Source: Mariaggregatimicrobium sp964498785
GTDB lineage: Bacteria; Zhuqueibacterota; Zhuqueibacteria; Thermofontimicrobiales; Thiofontviventaceae
DNA length: 53,851 nt
Assembly (NCBI GenBank): GCA_964498785.1
Contig: CAZCJL010000038.1
Location: 1-53,851 of the forward strand
Reading direction: 5' to 3'
Shown here: positions 44,614 through 52,780 of the stretch, in pieces
Layout of the letters: each line of letters opens with the position of its first letter
Numbering within the stretch: the first letter of the stretch is position 1
Program-made: the position numbers and the translations under genes
Notes under the pieces: generated by a model
The model's input: only the letters and a program-made list of their open reading frames with translations
Database searches by the model: none
Told to the model about the DNA's origin: nothing

Positions 44614-44685
44614 CCTTATGTCTTCTCCTCTAGTTATTTTTTTACATAAAGATTCCTCCCTCCGTTTAATTTATTAACTTATTAT

Positions 44686-45939
44686 TTAATCAATAGTTGA
44701 TCCACATTTTACATTTTCTGTTTCAAAATTATTATCTGTCATATATGGGTAAATAATACAATTTTTTCCGATTGATATTCGATCGGGCAAAATAGAATTT
44801 TTACCAATTATAGTTAAACCCGATTGTAGATGTGTTGGCGTTTTAATATTTGGACATTCATTTTCGCCAATACCGATGTTACAGTCAGCGCCTATCATGA
44901 CATTTTTATCAGAAATTACAAAGTCAATCATTGAACGGCTTTCAATCACGCAATCATGCATTAAAATTGAATTTTTAACAACTGCTCCTTTTTTCACTTG
45001 AACTCCCGGTGATAGCACAGAATTAATAACTGTTCCTTCAATAATGCAATGCGGAGAAATCATCGAGTTGGAAATATGCGCTGAATTTCCGAAGAAAGAT
45101 GGCGCCCAATCACCAGAGGTCTCTTCTTCAACAACATTTGTATAAATATTCCACTCTTTCAGTTTTAATTGGGAACCTGTATTCAGTAAGTCCATATTGG
45201 CTTCCCAGTACGCTTGCAGCGTTCCCACATCCTGCCAATACCCTGTGAAAGGATAGGCATATACTTCTGTTGTGTCAATTGCATGAGGAATAATATGTTT
45301 TCCGAAGTCAATGCCAACATTATTTGTTAAAATATCTACCAGATATTCTGTATTGAACACATAAATACCCATTGAAGCTAAATTTGAATGTGGTTGTTCT
45401 GGTTTTTCTTCCCAGCCGACAATCCGATAATCGGAGTCTGTTATCCCAAGTCCAAAATGGTGGGCATTTTCCAGGGGTATTTCCATCATCGGGATGGTAA
45501 TATTCGCTTTTTTCTCTTCATGAAATTGGATTAACAGATTGTAATTGGAATGATAAATGTGATCACCTGATAAAATGATTGTATATTTCGGATCATGCCC
45601 GTTTATAAATGATAGATTTTGGTAAATAGCATCTGCAGTGCCCTGATACCAATCAGAATTTTTATCGCCGGTTGCAGGTGGTAAAATTTTGGCAGTACGA
45701 TCTCGACCAATAAAATCCCAGGGAATTCCGGTTCCGATGTGTTTCATTAACGAATATGGTTTATATTGTGTTAGAACGCCGACAGCAAAAATATCAGAAT
45801 TGACGATATTGCTCAATGTAAAATCAATAATACGGTAAATTCCGCCAAAAGGCACTGCTGGTTTTGCTCGTAGTTTTGCGAGTACGTTTAATCGACTACC
45901 AACTCCCCCGGCTAATAACATCGCGACCACTCGTTTCAT
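44686..45939 (-). CDS. glgC: Glucose-1-phosphate adenylyltransferase (catalytic GlgC type)
   Basis: 417 residues. LAGGVGSRLNVL (9-20) keeps the arginine of the pyrophosphate loop, KPAVPFGG (26-33), GTADAIYQNL (near 100), SGDHIY with the metal-binding aspartate, WEEKP for glucose-1-phosphate and GYWQDVGTLQAYW in the catalytic domain, then a beta-helix. It makes ADP-glucose from ATP and glucose 1-phosphate for glycogen. Its start overlaps the stop of the preceding paralogue by four bases (ATGA), so the two polypeptides are made together, as in Gram-positive GlgC/GlgD. The paralogue lacks several catalytic residues, so this is the likely catalytic subunit. No GlgA or GlgB gene is in the window. 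Confidence 0.88.
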   Translation of the reverse strand: MKRVVAMLLAGGVGSRLNVLAKLRAKPAVPFGGIYRIIDFTLSNIVNSDIFAVGVLTQYKPYSLMKHIGTGIPWDFIGRDRTAKILPPATGDKNSDWYQGTADAIYQNLSFINGHDPKYTIILSGDHIYHSNYNLLIQFHEEKKANITIPMMEIPLENAHHFGLGITDSDYRIVGWEEKPEQPHSNLASMGIYVFNTEYLVDILTNNVGIDFGKHIIPHAIDTTEVYAYPFTGYWQDVGTLQAYWEANMDLLNTGSQLKLKEWNIYTNVVEEETSGDWAPSFFGNSAHISNSMISPHCIIEGTVINSVLSPGVQVKKGAVVKNSILMHDCVIESRSMIDFVISDKNVMIGADCNIGIGENECPNIKTPTHLQSGLTIIGKNSILPDRISIGKNCIIYPYMTDNNFETENVKCGSTID

Positions 45940-47189
45940 TCGGAATTCACTCCTGCCGATTTAGGGTGTGATTCTAACATTTTTTTTGTTAATTTAGGAC
46001 TGACCGTTTTGTTTTTCTCAATTTTAATGTGATCCGGAATGAAAGTATCCTGCCCAATCACAGTTAAATCGTTCTCATGCTGATTATCTTTGTTGTACCC
46101 GATGTGTGCATATTTGCCGATGATAATATCAGTATCTAAAATTGCGTGATCCAGAAATGCATGGCTTTGAATGTGCGAATCAAACATTACGATTGAATCC
46201 TTGACAGTTGCCCCTTTTTCAATGATAACTCCCGGGAAAAGTATGCTATTAATAACTGTTCCTTCAACGTCGCAACCGTGTGAAATAAGGCTGTTCTTAA
46301 CGAATGCGTTGCTTGAAATTTTAGAAGGAACCCGATCACGTATTTTACGATGATCCAGATTCGTTCGGATCCCCCAGTTTTGAATGTCGATTTTTGGATT
46401 ATTGCCAAGCATATCCATACTTGATTGCCAATATTCTTCGAACGTACGAGTGTATCCCCAATAATCATTAAATTTATAACCATAAACCCGAAATCTGTTA
46501 ATCATCCGGGGAATTATGTCTCGCCCAAACTCAAATGAGATATTTTCACGCTCTAGTTCGTAGAGCATCTCTTTTAATATCGATGTTTTGAATAAGTAGA
46601 TCGTCAGAGATGCCCAGTCGGCAGTTGGTTTTTTCGGCTTTTCCCAATAATTCAGTAACCTTCCTCCTAATTTGCCGGCCTCGTTGTCAATTTCAGCCAA
46701 ACCAAATCGGTGTGCGGAGATTATATTGACTTTTGTAAAGACTGCTGTCATATCAGCGTTCCTGGATTGATGGAAATCGATAAGAGGAGCATAATCCATT
46801 TTGTAAATATGATCCCCGGCTAAAATCAGGACATGTTCCGGATTAAATTCATCGATAAAATCGAAATTTTGATAAATAGCATCCGCAGTTCCTTTGTACC
46901 AGGTTGAAGAACTTGCGGCTTTATAGGGAGGCAATACAATCGCTCCTCTGTTGCGGCCAACCATATCCCACGCGCTGCCACTTCCGATATGTTGTATTAA
47001 CGAATAAGAGCGATACTGTGCCAAAATACCAACTCGCTCTATTTTTGAGTGCAATAGATTGCTTAACGGAAAATCAATTATTCTGAACATCCCTCCAAAG
47101 GGCAGAGCAGATTTTGGGCGATAAAGAGTTAGTACATCAAGGTCATCAACGCGGCCACCGGCCAGAAGCATCGCTAAAATTTTATCCAT
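45936..47189 (-). CDS. GlgC paralogue lacking catalytic residues (GlgD-like subunit)
   Basis: 417 residues, aligned end to end with the neighbouring GlgC. The pyrophosphate loop GGxGxRL reads GGRVDDL (about 11-17), losing the arginine, and YWxDVGT reads YWGYTRT, losing the aspartate. AGDHIYKMDY and YWEKP are kept. By analogy with GlgD of Firmicutes and the large subunits of plants it probably tunes the catalytic subunit rather than catalysing. The start ATG 47189 has no Shine-Dalgarno; a strong GGAGG instead sits before an ATG-TAA pair 31 bases upstream. A promoter with TTGATT and TATTAT boxes lies at 47264-47292. First gene of a three-gene operon. Confidence 0.82.
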   Translation of the reverse strand: MDKILAMLLAGGRVDDLDVLTLYRPKSALPFGGMFRIIDFPLSNLLHSKIERVGILAQYRSYSLIQHIGSGSAWDMVGRNRGAIVLPPYKAASSSTWYKGTADAIYQNFDFIDEFNPEHVLILAGDHIYKMDYAPLIDFHQSRNADMTAVFTKVNIISAHRFGLAEIDNEAGKLGGRLLNYWEKPKKPTADWASLTIYLFKTSILKEMLYELERENISFEFGRDIIPRMINRFRVYGYKFNDYWGYTRTFEEYWQSSMDMLGNNPKIDIQNWGIRTNLDHRKIRDRVPSKISSNAFVKNSLISHGCDVEGTVINSILFPGVIIEKGATVKDSIVMFDSHIQSHAFLDHAILDTDIIIGKYAHIGYNKDNQHENDLTVIGQDTFIPDHIKIEKNKTVSPKLTKKMLESHPKSAGVNSE

Positions 47190-47219
47190 GTGAAATAATG
47201 TTTGAAGGTGAAAATCGGG

Positions 47220-47238
47220 TTACATTTATTGTTCCTCC
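47220..47238 (-). promoter_or_regulatory. Strong Shine-Dalgarno followed by a start-stop codon pair
   Basis: On the minus strand GGAGG (47234-47238) is followed after eight bases by ATG and immediately by TAA (47220-47225). The real GlgD-like start is 31 bases further and has no ribosome site of its own. Ribosomes may load here and reinitiate downstream, or stall. Confidence 0.5.
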
Positions 47239-47263
47239 GGGTTGCAATTCAATGTTGTGTTAT

Positions 47264-47292
47264 ATAATATAAAAAAAATAAGTTAGAATCAA
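47264..47292 (-). promoter_or_regulatory. Probable sigma70 promoter of the glgD-like/glgC operon
   Basis: On the minus strand TTGATT (47287-47292) and TATTAT (47264-47269) are 17 bases apart. The transcript would start near 47257, giving a leader of about 68 bases that contains the start-stop pair. Confidence 0.55.
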
Positions 47293-47344
47293 GTGAAAAT
47301 TCATTCATTTAGTACCGAAAACCAATCGCTGTTAATTAAATAAA

Positions 47345-47370
47345 AAGCCCCCAGTTCACACCAGGGGCTT
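47345..47370 (-). terminator. Rho-independent terminator of the response regulator gene
   Basis: AAGCCCC (47345-47351) pairs with GGGGCTT (47364-47370), loop 12, and on the minus strand is followed by TTTATTTAATT. It lies 24 bases after the stop codon. Confidence 0.8.
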
Positions 47371-47393
47371 CGGAGGGAGGAAAAAATGAGATG

Positions 47394-48077
47394 TTATAAA
47401 AATCTATAACCAGTTCCGTGTATTGTTTCGATATATTGCGACGGATATTTATATTCGCCTAATTTCTCACGTAAGCGCTTTATGTGAACATCAACGGTTC
47501 GGTTCGTTACATAAACTTTACGTCCCCACACTTTTTCAAGAATTTCTTTTCGCGAAAAGACATTTTCCCTGCGAGACGCCAGAAGATATAAGAGTTTGAA
47601 TTGAATATACGTGAGGTCGATTGGCTTCCCAGCTTTCTTAACCTTATGTTCATCCAGGTCAATTTCAATATCTTTTACTTTTATCTTTTTCGTTTCGTTT
47701 CGCTCCATACGTCTTAAAATAGCTTTCAAGCGTGCGACGAATTTCTTTTTACTAACGGGCTTGCCTACAAAATCATCTGCACCGGCTTCAAAGGCTTTCA
47801 CAACAAGGTCCTCATCGCTTTGAGAGGATAAAATGATAACTGCGGATTTCCGAGTTTCATAGTCCTCTTTTAGGCTTCGGCAAAGCTCCCAGACATCTGC
47901 TTTAGCTGATTCCAGGTCGATAAGAATCAGATTGGGCTTTTCAGATGCCGCAATTTCAAGAACATTGTCATTTTCATCAACTGTTGCTGGCGCAAAACCC
48001 TCGTCATCCAATAAATGTGTAATTGAATTCGAGGTGTTTGGATGTGATTCAATGATGAGTAATTTTCCCTTATCCAT
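47394..48077 (-). CDS. OmpR/PhoB-family response regulator
   Basis: 227 residues. Receiver domain 5-122 with phospho-acceptor Asp54 (LILIDLE), Ser84/85 (ILSSQS) and Lys106 (GKP). The usual acidic pair near the start is only half kept (IIESH; Glu10, Ser11), which may weaken Mg2+ binding. Winged-helix DNA-binding domain 130-227 with RTVDVHIKRLREKLG and GTGYRFL. It should regulate transcription after phosphorylation. The histidine kinase at 48873-50072 on the same strand is a natural partner, but the two genes are separated by about 800 bases. AGAGGAAG precedes ATG 48077. A clear terminator follows. Confidence 0.92.
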   Translation of the reverse strand: MDKGKLLIIESHPNTSNSITHLLDDEGFAPATVDENDNVLEIAASEKPNLILIDLESAKADVWELCRSLKEDYETRKSAVIILSSQSDEDLVVKAFEAGADDFVGKPVSKKKFVARLKAILRRMERNETKKIKVKDIEIDLDEHKVKKAGKPIDLTYIQFKLLYLLASRRENVFSRKEILEKVWGRKVYVTNRTVDVHIKRLREKLGEYKYPSQYIETIHGTGYRFL

Positions 48078-48237
48078 TTTGCTTCCTCTTACTTAATCCT
48101 TAGGGGGTTTTGTTAATTAGAAACACATTACCCCCGCATCGAGAAAGATGCAGTGCCATTCTATTAAAGCCCTTCACCCAACCATCGACGTCACAAGATT
48201 AGAGCTGTGGATCCTATTCCCGATGCGAGGTTTGTTC

Positions 48238-48318
48238 ATGAATGTTAAAGACTTGATCATCAACCATCAAAAGACACGAAAATCTCTTGCAAAAGTTATG
48301 CCAATGCTTCAAGATTGA
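48238..48318 (+). CDS. Possible 26-residue basic peptide
   Basis: ATG 48238 to TGA 48316 encodes MNVKDLIINHQKTRKSLAKV followed by six residues. GAGG lies eight bases upstream, a plausible ribosome site. The peptide is basic and could form an amphipathic helix. It is divergent from the response regulator gene. Chance cannot be excluded. Confidence 0.25.
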   Translation: MNVKDLIINHQKTRKSLAKVMPMLQD

Positions 48319-48716
48319 AATATTTATGAACGTGTTTCTTTGCATAAGGATTATTGAAAAAGAATAAATGAACTAAATAACAAATTAACAATATATTAAT
48401 CTGTTCAATATTTCGTAATTTCTATAAAACAATAATAATATAAAAATAATAAAAATTGCGAATCAGTTAGAGTCTGAATGAATATTGTCACATTAAATTT
48501 ACAAACTGGTCAAAAATAAACCACCAATTCGATAACAAAGATTGATTCAAATGAGAACACAGGCAGTATGTCGCTGATATGAGTTAAAACATACGATAAG
48601 ATGCTTTATCGTGGGGAGCCGTAACGGATTTAACTTTAAATTTATTATTGCCTGATATATTTTTAATAATTTTAAAAAAGCTAATGTAATGATTAATTTA
48701 AACAATTGTAACAAGC

Positions 48717-48772
48717 TGAAACATTAAATATGAAATGTTTCAATTTGGTAAAGTGACAGATATTTAGTCACT
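48717..48772. repeat. Two adjacent palindromes
   Basis: TGAAACATT (48717-48725) with AATGTTTCA (48734-48742), then AGTGAC (48752-48757) with GTCACT (48767-48772). A further AGTCACT lies at 48784-48790. They may be operators or 3' structures. Confidence 0.5.
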
Positions 48773-48820
48773 GGTTTAAATTAAGTCACTTATATTATGC
48801 TTAAAAAATACTAATTGTTC

Positions 48821-48836
48821 TGTGATAGAAATCACA
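48821..48836. promoter_or_regulatory. CRP/FNR-type palindrome
   Basis: TGTGATAGAAATCACA has the exact TGTGA-N6-TCACA form of a CRP site. It lies 36 bases below the histidine kinase stop codon and about 745 bases upstream of the response regulator, so its target is not clear. The same bases could form a short hairpin in the kinase mRNA. Confidence 0.45.
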
Positions 48837-48872
48837 AATATGATTAAATGTTAACATTTCGTAGAAAAAAAG

Positions 48873-50072
48873 CTAAATAACGATTCTCATACAAGTTCCT
48901 TCTCCAATCCTGGTGTCTTTAATTAACAATTTACCATGATGGTATTCCTCAATTATTCTTTTTGACAAGTTAAGTCCAAGCCCCCATCCTCTTTTTTTTG
49001 TACTATAACCCGGCCGAAATATTCGTCTTCGATCCTGTAAGTAAATTCCCTTGCCATTGTCTCTGACATCAATGAAAATTTTGGAAGATTTGTCGTCAAT
49101 ATTTCCAGTTGATATTTCAATAAGTCCTTTTTCTTTGGTAATAGCATCAAGAGAATTTTTGATTAAATTTTCAATAACCCATTCAAATAAATCTTTGTTT
49201 ATCGACACATGATGTGTTTCCGAATGATTTTCGATAATATCAACTTTTTTACCCATTTGCGGGACGCGGCGTTTGAAATATTTTACAACATCTGAAAGAA
49301 TAGGTGTAACATCTTGTTTTTTTAATTCAGCCTTGGATCCAATCTGTGAAAATCGAGCAGCAACTTTATATAATCGTTTTATGTCATTTTCCATTTCCGG
49401 CACGATGTTTCTAAAATTCTCTTTGGAAAAATCTGATTTCATTAATTCAGTCCATCCCATCAAAGAAGATAATGGGGTTCCTAATTGATGTGCTGTTTCC
49501 TTGGCCATCCCAACCCAAATAAATTGTTGTTCACTTTTTTTTATGCTGCGAAATCCGAGAAATGAAATCAGAATAAAAAGCCCGGCAGCGCCAATTTCTA
49601 CATAAGGCAACCAAATTAATTGTGTGATTAAATTAGAATCACCGTAATACAAATATCCAAGAATTTTATCTCCTTTATGCGGGAAAGGATTTATAATAGG
49701 AATCGGTTCAAAGTCCTTTTCCATCTTTTTTATTAGATCAGTCACTTTTTTTATTGCTTCTGGCGATCGATCCGTTGGGGGTACTTCAATACCTTCCCAG
49801 TAACTTGGATTTTTATCTTTATCCGTATTAATTATCGGGAAATTAGTCTTTTTAATGATTTGTTCAAAAATAAAATTCAAATATTCGATGTTATCTTCGG
49901 CAATCGCTTTTGAATTTAAGTTTGCATAAAATTCAAGAATATTTCGCGATTGATCTCTTAATTTCTGTACAATAGATTGTGTATAAATCATCAAAATCAA
50001 GATAAGTGCTATACCAAGAAAAAACAATAATGTTTTGAATCTGTCAGAAATTCGGTAAAGGCCTCTTTGCAT
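48873..50072 (-). CDS. Sensor histidine kinase
   Basis: 399 residues. Membrane segments about 13-33 and 158-176 enclose a periplasmic domain of about 120 residues of no recognised type. HisKA motif AKETAHQLGTPLSSLMGW with His195; N-box NLIKNSLDA (302-310); G1 DNGKG (338-342); F-box IFRPGYST; G2 GWGLGL (362-367). There is no HAMP or PAS domain. The H-box wording is typical of kinases in the FCB group. It probably phosphorylates the OmpR-type regulator encoded downstream. AAGGAG precedes ATG 50072. Divergent from the GT4 gene. Confidence 0.92.
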   Translation of the reverse strand: MQRGLYRISDRFKTLLFFLGIALILILMIYTQSIVQKLRDQSRNILEFYANLNSKAIAEDNIEYLNFIFEQIIKKTNFPIINTDKDKNPSYWEGIEVPPTDRSPEAIKKVTDLIKKMEKDFEPIPIINPFPHKGDKILGYLYYGDSNLITQLIWLPYVEIGAAGLFILISFLGFRSIKKSEQQFIWVGMAKETAHQLGTPLSSLMGWTELMKSDFSKENFRNIVPEMENDIKRLYKVAARFSQIGSKAELKKQDVTPILSDVVKYFKRRVPQMGKKVDIIENHSETHHVSINKDLFEWVIENLIKNSLDAITKEKGLIEISTGNIDDKSSKIFIDVRDNGKGIYLQDRRRIFRPGYSTKKRGWGLGLNLSKRIIEEYHHGKLLIKDTRIGEGTCMRIVI

Positions 50073-50187
50073 AGTAACTCCTTTAAAAAAATAAGTAGCA
50101 GTCCGTGTAATTTAAAATATAGTGATTTCTGATAAAAAACAAAGGAAAATTTGAGCAACCACTTAAAATTAAGTTGCTAAAATAAAC

Positions 50188-50216
50188 TTGACTTTTTCAA
50201 TATATTTTATTATTCT
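50188..50216 (+). promoter_or_regulatory. Promoter immediately before the GT4 start codon
   Basis: TTGACT (50188-50193) and TATTCT (50211-50216) with a 17-base spacer. The -10 box ends eight bases before ATG 50225, so the transcript would start at or within one or two bases of the start codon. Confidence 0.55.
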
Positions 50217-50224
50217 ATACCGTC

Positions 50225-51547
50225 ATGAAACGGGTATTAATCATAAGTTATTACTGGCCGCCAGCCGGCGGACCGGGCTCACAACGTGGTGTGAAATTCG
50301 CCAAATATTTGCCTCAATTTGGATGGGAGCCGATTATTTTAACTGTCAAAAATGGTGAATTCCCCTATATTGACAATTCCTTGATTCAAGATGTTCCAAA
50401 AGAAATAACGGAATGTCACACCAAAAGCTGGGAACCATTCCGACTTTTTAAAAAATGGACAAATCGCAGCCAGGAAGAAACACTGCCAGTCGGTTTGCTT
50501 ACCATGAAACAATCGAGCATGAAAGGAAAAATTGCCTCTTATGTTCGGGTAAATATGTTTATCCCGGACGCTCGAATCGGTTGGATGCCATTTGCTGTAA
50601 AAGCCGGATTAAAGATTATCAAAGAAAATAAAATTGATGCTATTTTTACATCATCGCCGCCGCATTCGTCACAATTGATCGGGTTGTTGTTAAAAAAACT
50701 TACCGGTATTCCGTGGGTGGCAGATTTGCGCGATCCCTGGACAGGAATTCGGTATTATAAATCGACGAAACGAGTTAAGCTGGCGAACATACTCGATGCG
50801 CTTTTCGAAAAAAGAGTTCTGAATCTTGCTGATCGCATTACTACTGTTAGCAATTCTTTTGTCAAAGAATTTCTGAGGCGTGGCCAAATAAAATATTCAA
50901 ATAAATATTGTGTTTTACCCAATGGTTTTGATGATGCTGATTTTAGCAGTATTCAAACGTCGAAAAGTGATAAATTTATTATTTTGCATACTGGTAATTT
51001 ATCGTCCCAACAAAATCCCGCTATTTTGCTTAAAAGCGTGCATCATCTAATAAATAAACGGCCGGAGATAGGTGAAAAGTTTTTACTAAAATTCGTTGGC
51101 AGGGTTCACCCGGGCGTCGTAAATTCATTGAAAGAATTCGATCTTGAAAAATATTCAGTGATTCAGGGATTTGTCCCGCATCGAGATATTTTAGTAGAAA
51201 TGAAAAATGCATCTGTCCTGTTGATGGTAGTCCCTGAAATCGAAGAAAATGAAGGAATTATCCCCGGAAAGTTTTTCGAATACATTGGAGCCGCAAGACC
51301 TGTTTTGGTTATTGGACCACCATTCGGAGATGCCGGAAAAATTATTGCCGGGGCAACAAATAGCACAATTTGTCATTATGATGATGAACAGGGCTGTGCT
51401 CAGTTTATTGAATCGATGTATGAACTTTGGAAATCCGATCAATTACCCGAAACAGAAAGAGAGTTTCGAAAACCATTTTCCCGGATCAATTTGACGGAAC
51501 AGTTAGCAAATTTATTAAACGACCTTGCTGAACAGACCGGAGATTAA
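50225..51547 (+). CDS. GT4 family glycosyltransferase
   Basis: 440 residues, cytoplasmic or membrane-peripheral GT-B fold. N-terminal domain: ISYYWPPAGGPGSQR (7-21), IDAIFTSSPPHSSQLIG and VADLRDPW, common to surface-polysaccharide GT4 enzymes. C-terminal domain: HTGNLS, then GKFFEYIGAARPVLVIGP, which contains the donor-binding glutamate. It adds a sugar from an NDP-sugar to a lipid-linked chain. There is no Shine-Dalgarno before ATG 50225, and the promoter is so close that the mRNA may be leaderless. It is followed after 18 bases by a glucuronyl C5-epimerase, suggesting assembly of a uronate-containing polymer. Confidence 0.87.
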   Translation: MKRVLIISYYWPPAGGPGSQRGVKFAKYLPQFGWEPIILTVKNGEFPYIDNSLIQDVPKEITECHTKSWEPFRLFKKWTNRSQEETLPVGLLTMKQSSMKGKIASYVRVNMFIPDARIGWMPFAVKAGLKIIKENKIDAIFTSSPPHSSQLIGLLLKKLTGIPWVADLRDPWTGIRYYKSTKRVKLANILDALFEKRVLNLADRITTVSNSFVKEFLRRGQIKYSNKYCVLPNGFDDADFSSIQTSKSDKFIILHTGNLSSQQNPAILLKSVHHLINKRPEIGEKFLLKFVGRVHPGVVNSLKEFDLEKYSVIQGFVPHRDILVEMKNASVLLMVVPEIEENEGIIPGKFFEYIGAARPVLVIGPPFGDAGKIIAGATNSTICHYDDEQGCAQFIESMYELWKSDQLPETEREFRKPFSRINLTEQLANLLNDLAEQTGD

Positions 51548-51565
51548 TCAGAAAGCGTTGGTAAA

Positions 51566-52561
51566 ATGCCAAATAAATTGCAGAAAATAATTTTCATGGG
51601 ACGCAAGTTTCATAAGGATGTTACACGAGATCGTGAAATTTATAAAATCAGTGACGATATTCATTCAAGTGTTTTGGGTGAATATTATTTCATTATGACT
51701 GAGGAAATGATGTTGGCCGGCCACAGCCAGCAGTATCATTTTGATGAGGATGGTATCCCGATTATTCCGACGTATATTGATATTGAGGAACAGCGATTAT
51801 TGTATTATCCGATTTCAATTGGCCAGTATGGGTTGGCGATTTGGCATACCTTTCTTAAAACAAATTCAACAAAAGACCGAGATCGTTTTTTGAAAATTGC
51901 CGACTGGTTTGTGGAAAATGCAATTATCGATAACAAACTGGGCGCCTATTGGCTAACAGATGTCGACAAACCCGCTTACAGAATAAAACGTCCCTGGAAA
52001 TCGGCGTTTTCCCAGGCACGGGCAATTAATATTTGTATGAGGGCGTATCAGATTACAGGTAAAAAAAAGTATGATACGACTTCGGAATTAGCATTACAAC
52101 CATTTTTATTTTCTATTGAAGAGGGCGGAGTTACGGCCAATATCCCAGAAGGTCCGTTTTATGAAGAATATCCATCCACTGTTCCGGTGCTCGTTTTAAA
52201 TGGTAAAATTTTTGCCCTTTGCGGAATATATGATTTTATGCGAACGCACAGCGGTCATGCAATCGCTGAAAAAATATTTATCGAAGGAGTTAGGACATTG
52301 AAGCTAATTTTGCCGAAATTTGACATCGGTTATTGGAGCAAATACTCTCTATGCGAAGCAGATTTCCATCCCAAAATTGACCCGGCTACTATCGGTTATC
52401 ATTTTTTGCATATCATTCAACTAAAATTAATGCGTCAAATGACAGGACAGCATATATTTCAGAATTATGCCCAAAAATGGGAACGTGTTGTCAATTATAA
52501 AAATATTTTAAAAATGTATATAACAAAATATTTTGCACTGCGAAAAATGAATCGTTTGTAA
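51566..52561 (+). CDS. D-glucuronyl C5-epimerase family protein
   Basis: 331 residues, no signal peptide. The C-terminal domain of heparosan-type glucuronyl C5-epimerases is recognisable: PISIGQYGLAIWH near 77-89, KSAFSQARAINICMRAYQIT near 145-164, then GGVTANIPEGPFYEEYPST and LNGKIFALCGIYDF, and near the end YSLCEADFHPKIDPATIGYH, whose Tyr, Glu and His residues resemble the active site. The enzyme turns D-glucuronate into L-iduronate within a polymer or on a lipid-linked oligosaccharide. The bacterial version without a secretion signal may act on the cytoplasmic lipid-linked repeat made with the GT4 enzyme just upstream. The ribosome site is weak. Downstream sequence has decayed genes, so the original cluster was probably longer. 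Confidence 0.82.
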   Translation: MPNKLQKIIFMGRKFHKDVTRDREIYKISDDIHSSVLGEYYFIMTEEMMLAGHSQQYHFDEDGIPIIPTYIDIEEQRLLYYPISIGQYGLAIWHTFLKTNSTKDRDRFLKIADWFVENAIIDNKLGAYWLTDVDKPAYRIKRPWKSAFSQARAINICMRAYQITGKKKYDTTSELALQPFLFSIEEGGVTANIPEGPFYEEYPSTVPVLVLNGKIFALCGIYDFMRTHSGHAIAEKIFIEGVRTLKLILPKFDIGYWSKYSLCEADFHPKIDPATIGYHFLHIIQLKLMRQMTGQHIFQNYAQKWERVVNYKNILKMYITKYFALRKMNRL

Positions 52562-52576
52562 ATTAAGGAGACCAAA

Positions 52577-52780
52577 ATACCCAGGCAAAACAGATTTTTT
52601 TGTTTAATAATAAATTTTTTGACCCGATTAAATCCTATCTCAAAAAAAATTAAATTGATAAATGATATAACGATCATTACGCCGGATAACACCTGACCAG
52701 AGTCTCTTGTTAAAAAATATTCTTTCGAGTTTTGTAATGATTATTATTCTTCTGAGAATTTGGAGCATTTTAATAAATAA
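52577..52780 (+). pseudogene. Decayed gene with ATA in place of its start codon
   Basis: AAGGAG sits 16 bases after the epimerase TAA at the proper distance from ATA 52577. In this frame 39 codons run to TGA 52694, then 27 more to TAA 52778 (beginning PESLVKKYSFEF and ending EHFNK). The phrases DITIITPD and HFNK recall the start of some GT2 glycosyltransferases (strand, then FNKG..AIN), but this is faint. Loss of the start codon plus an in-frame stop fits a dead gene once co-transcribed with the epimerase. Alternatively it is non-coding. Confidence 0.4.

Larger units (their letters stand above)
48078..48872. other. Long intergenic region between kinase and regulator genes
   Basis: About 795 bases with no large gene. 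It holds a 26-codon frame (48238-48318, plus), a small hairpin GCATC-GAGAAA-GATGC near 48136-48151, and a cluster of palindromes at 48717-48836. The size and palindromes suggest regulatory DNA or a small RNA rather than plain spacer, but no known RNA family is recognised. Confidence 0.5.

Noticed and set aside
48078..48872. A known riboswitch or tRNA in the 795-base gap
   Set aside because: Only short hairpins are seen; no conserved riboswitch core or cloverleaf could be found by eye.
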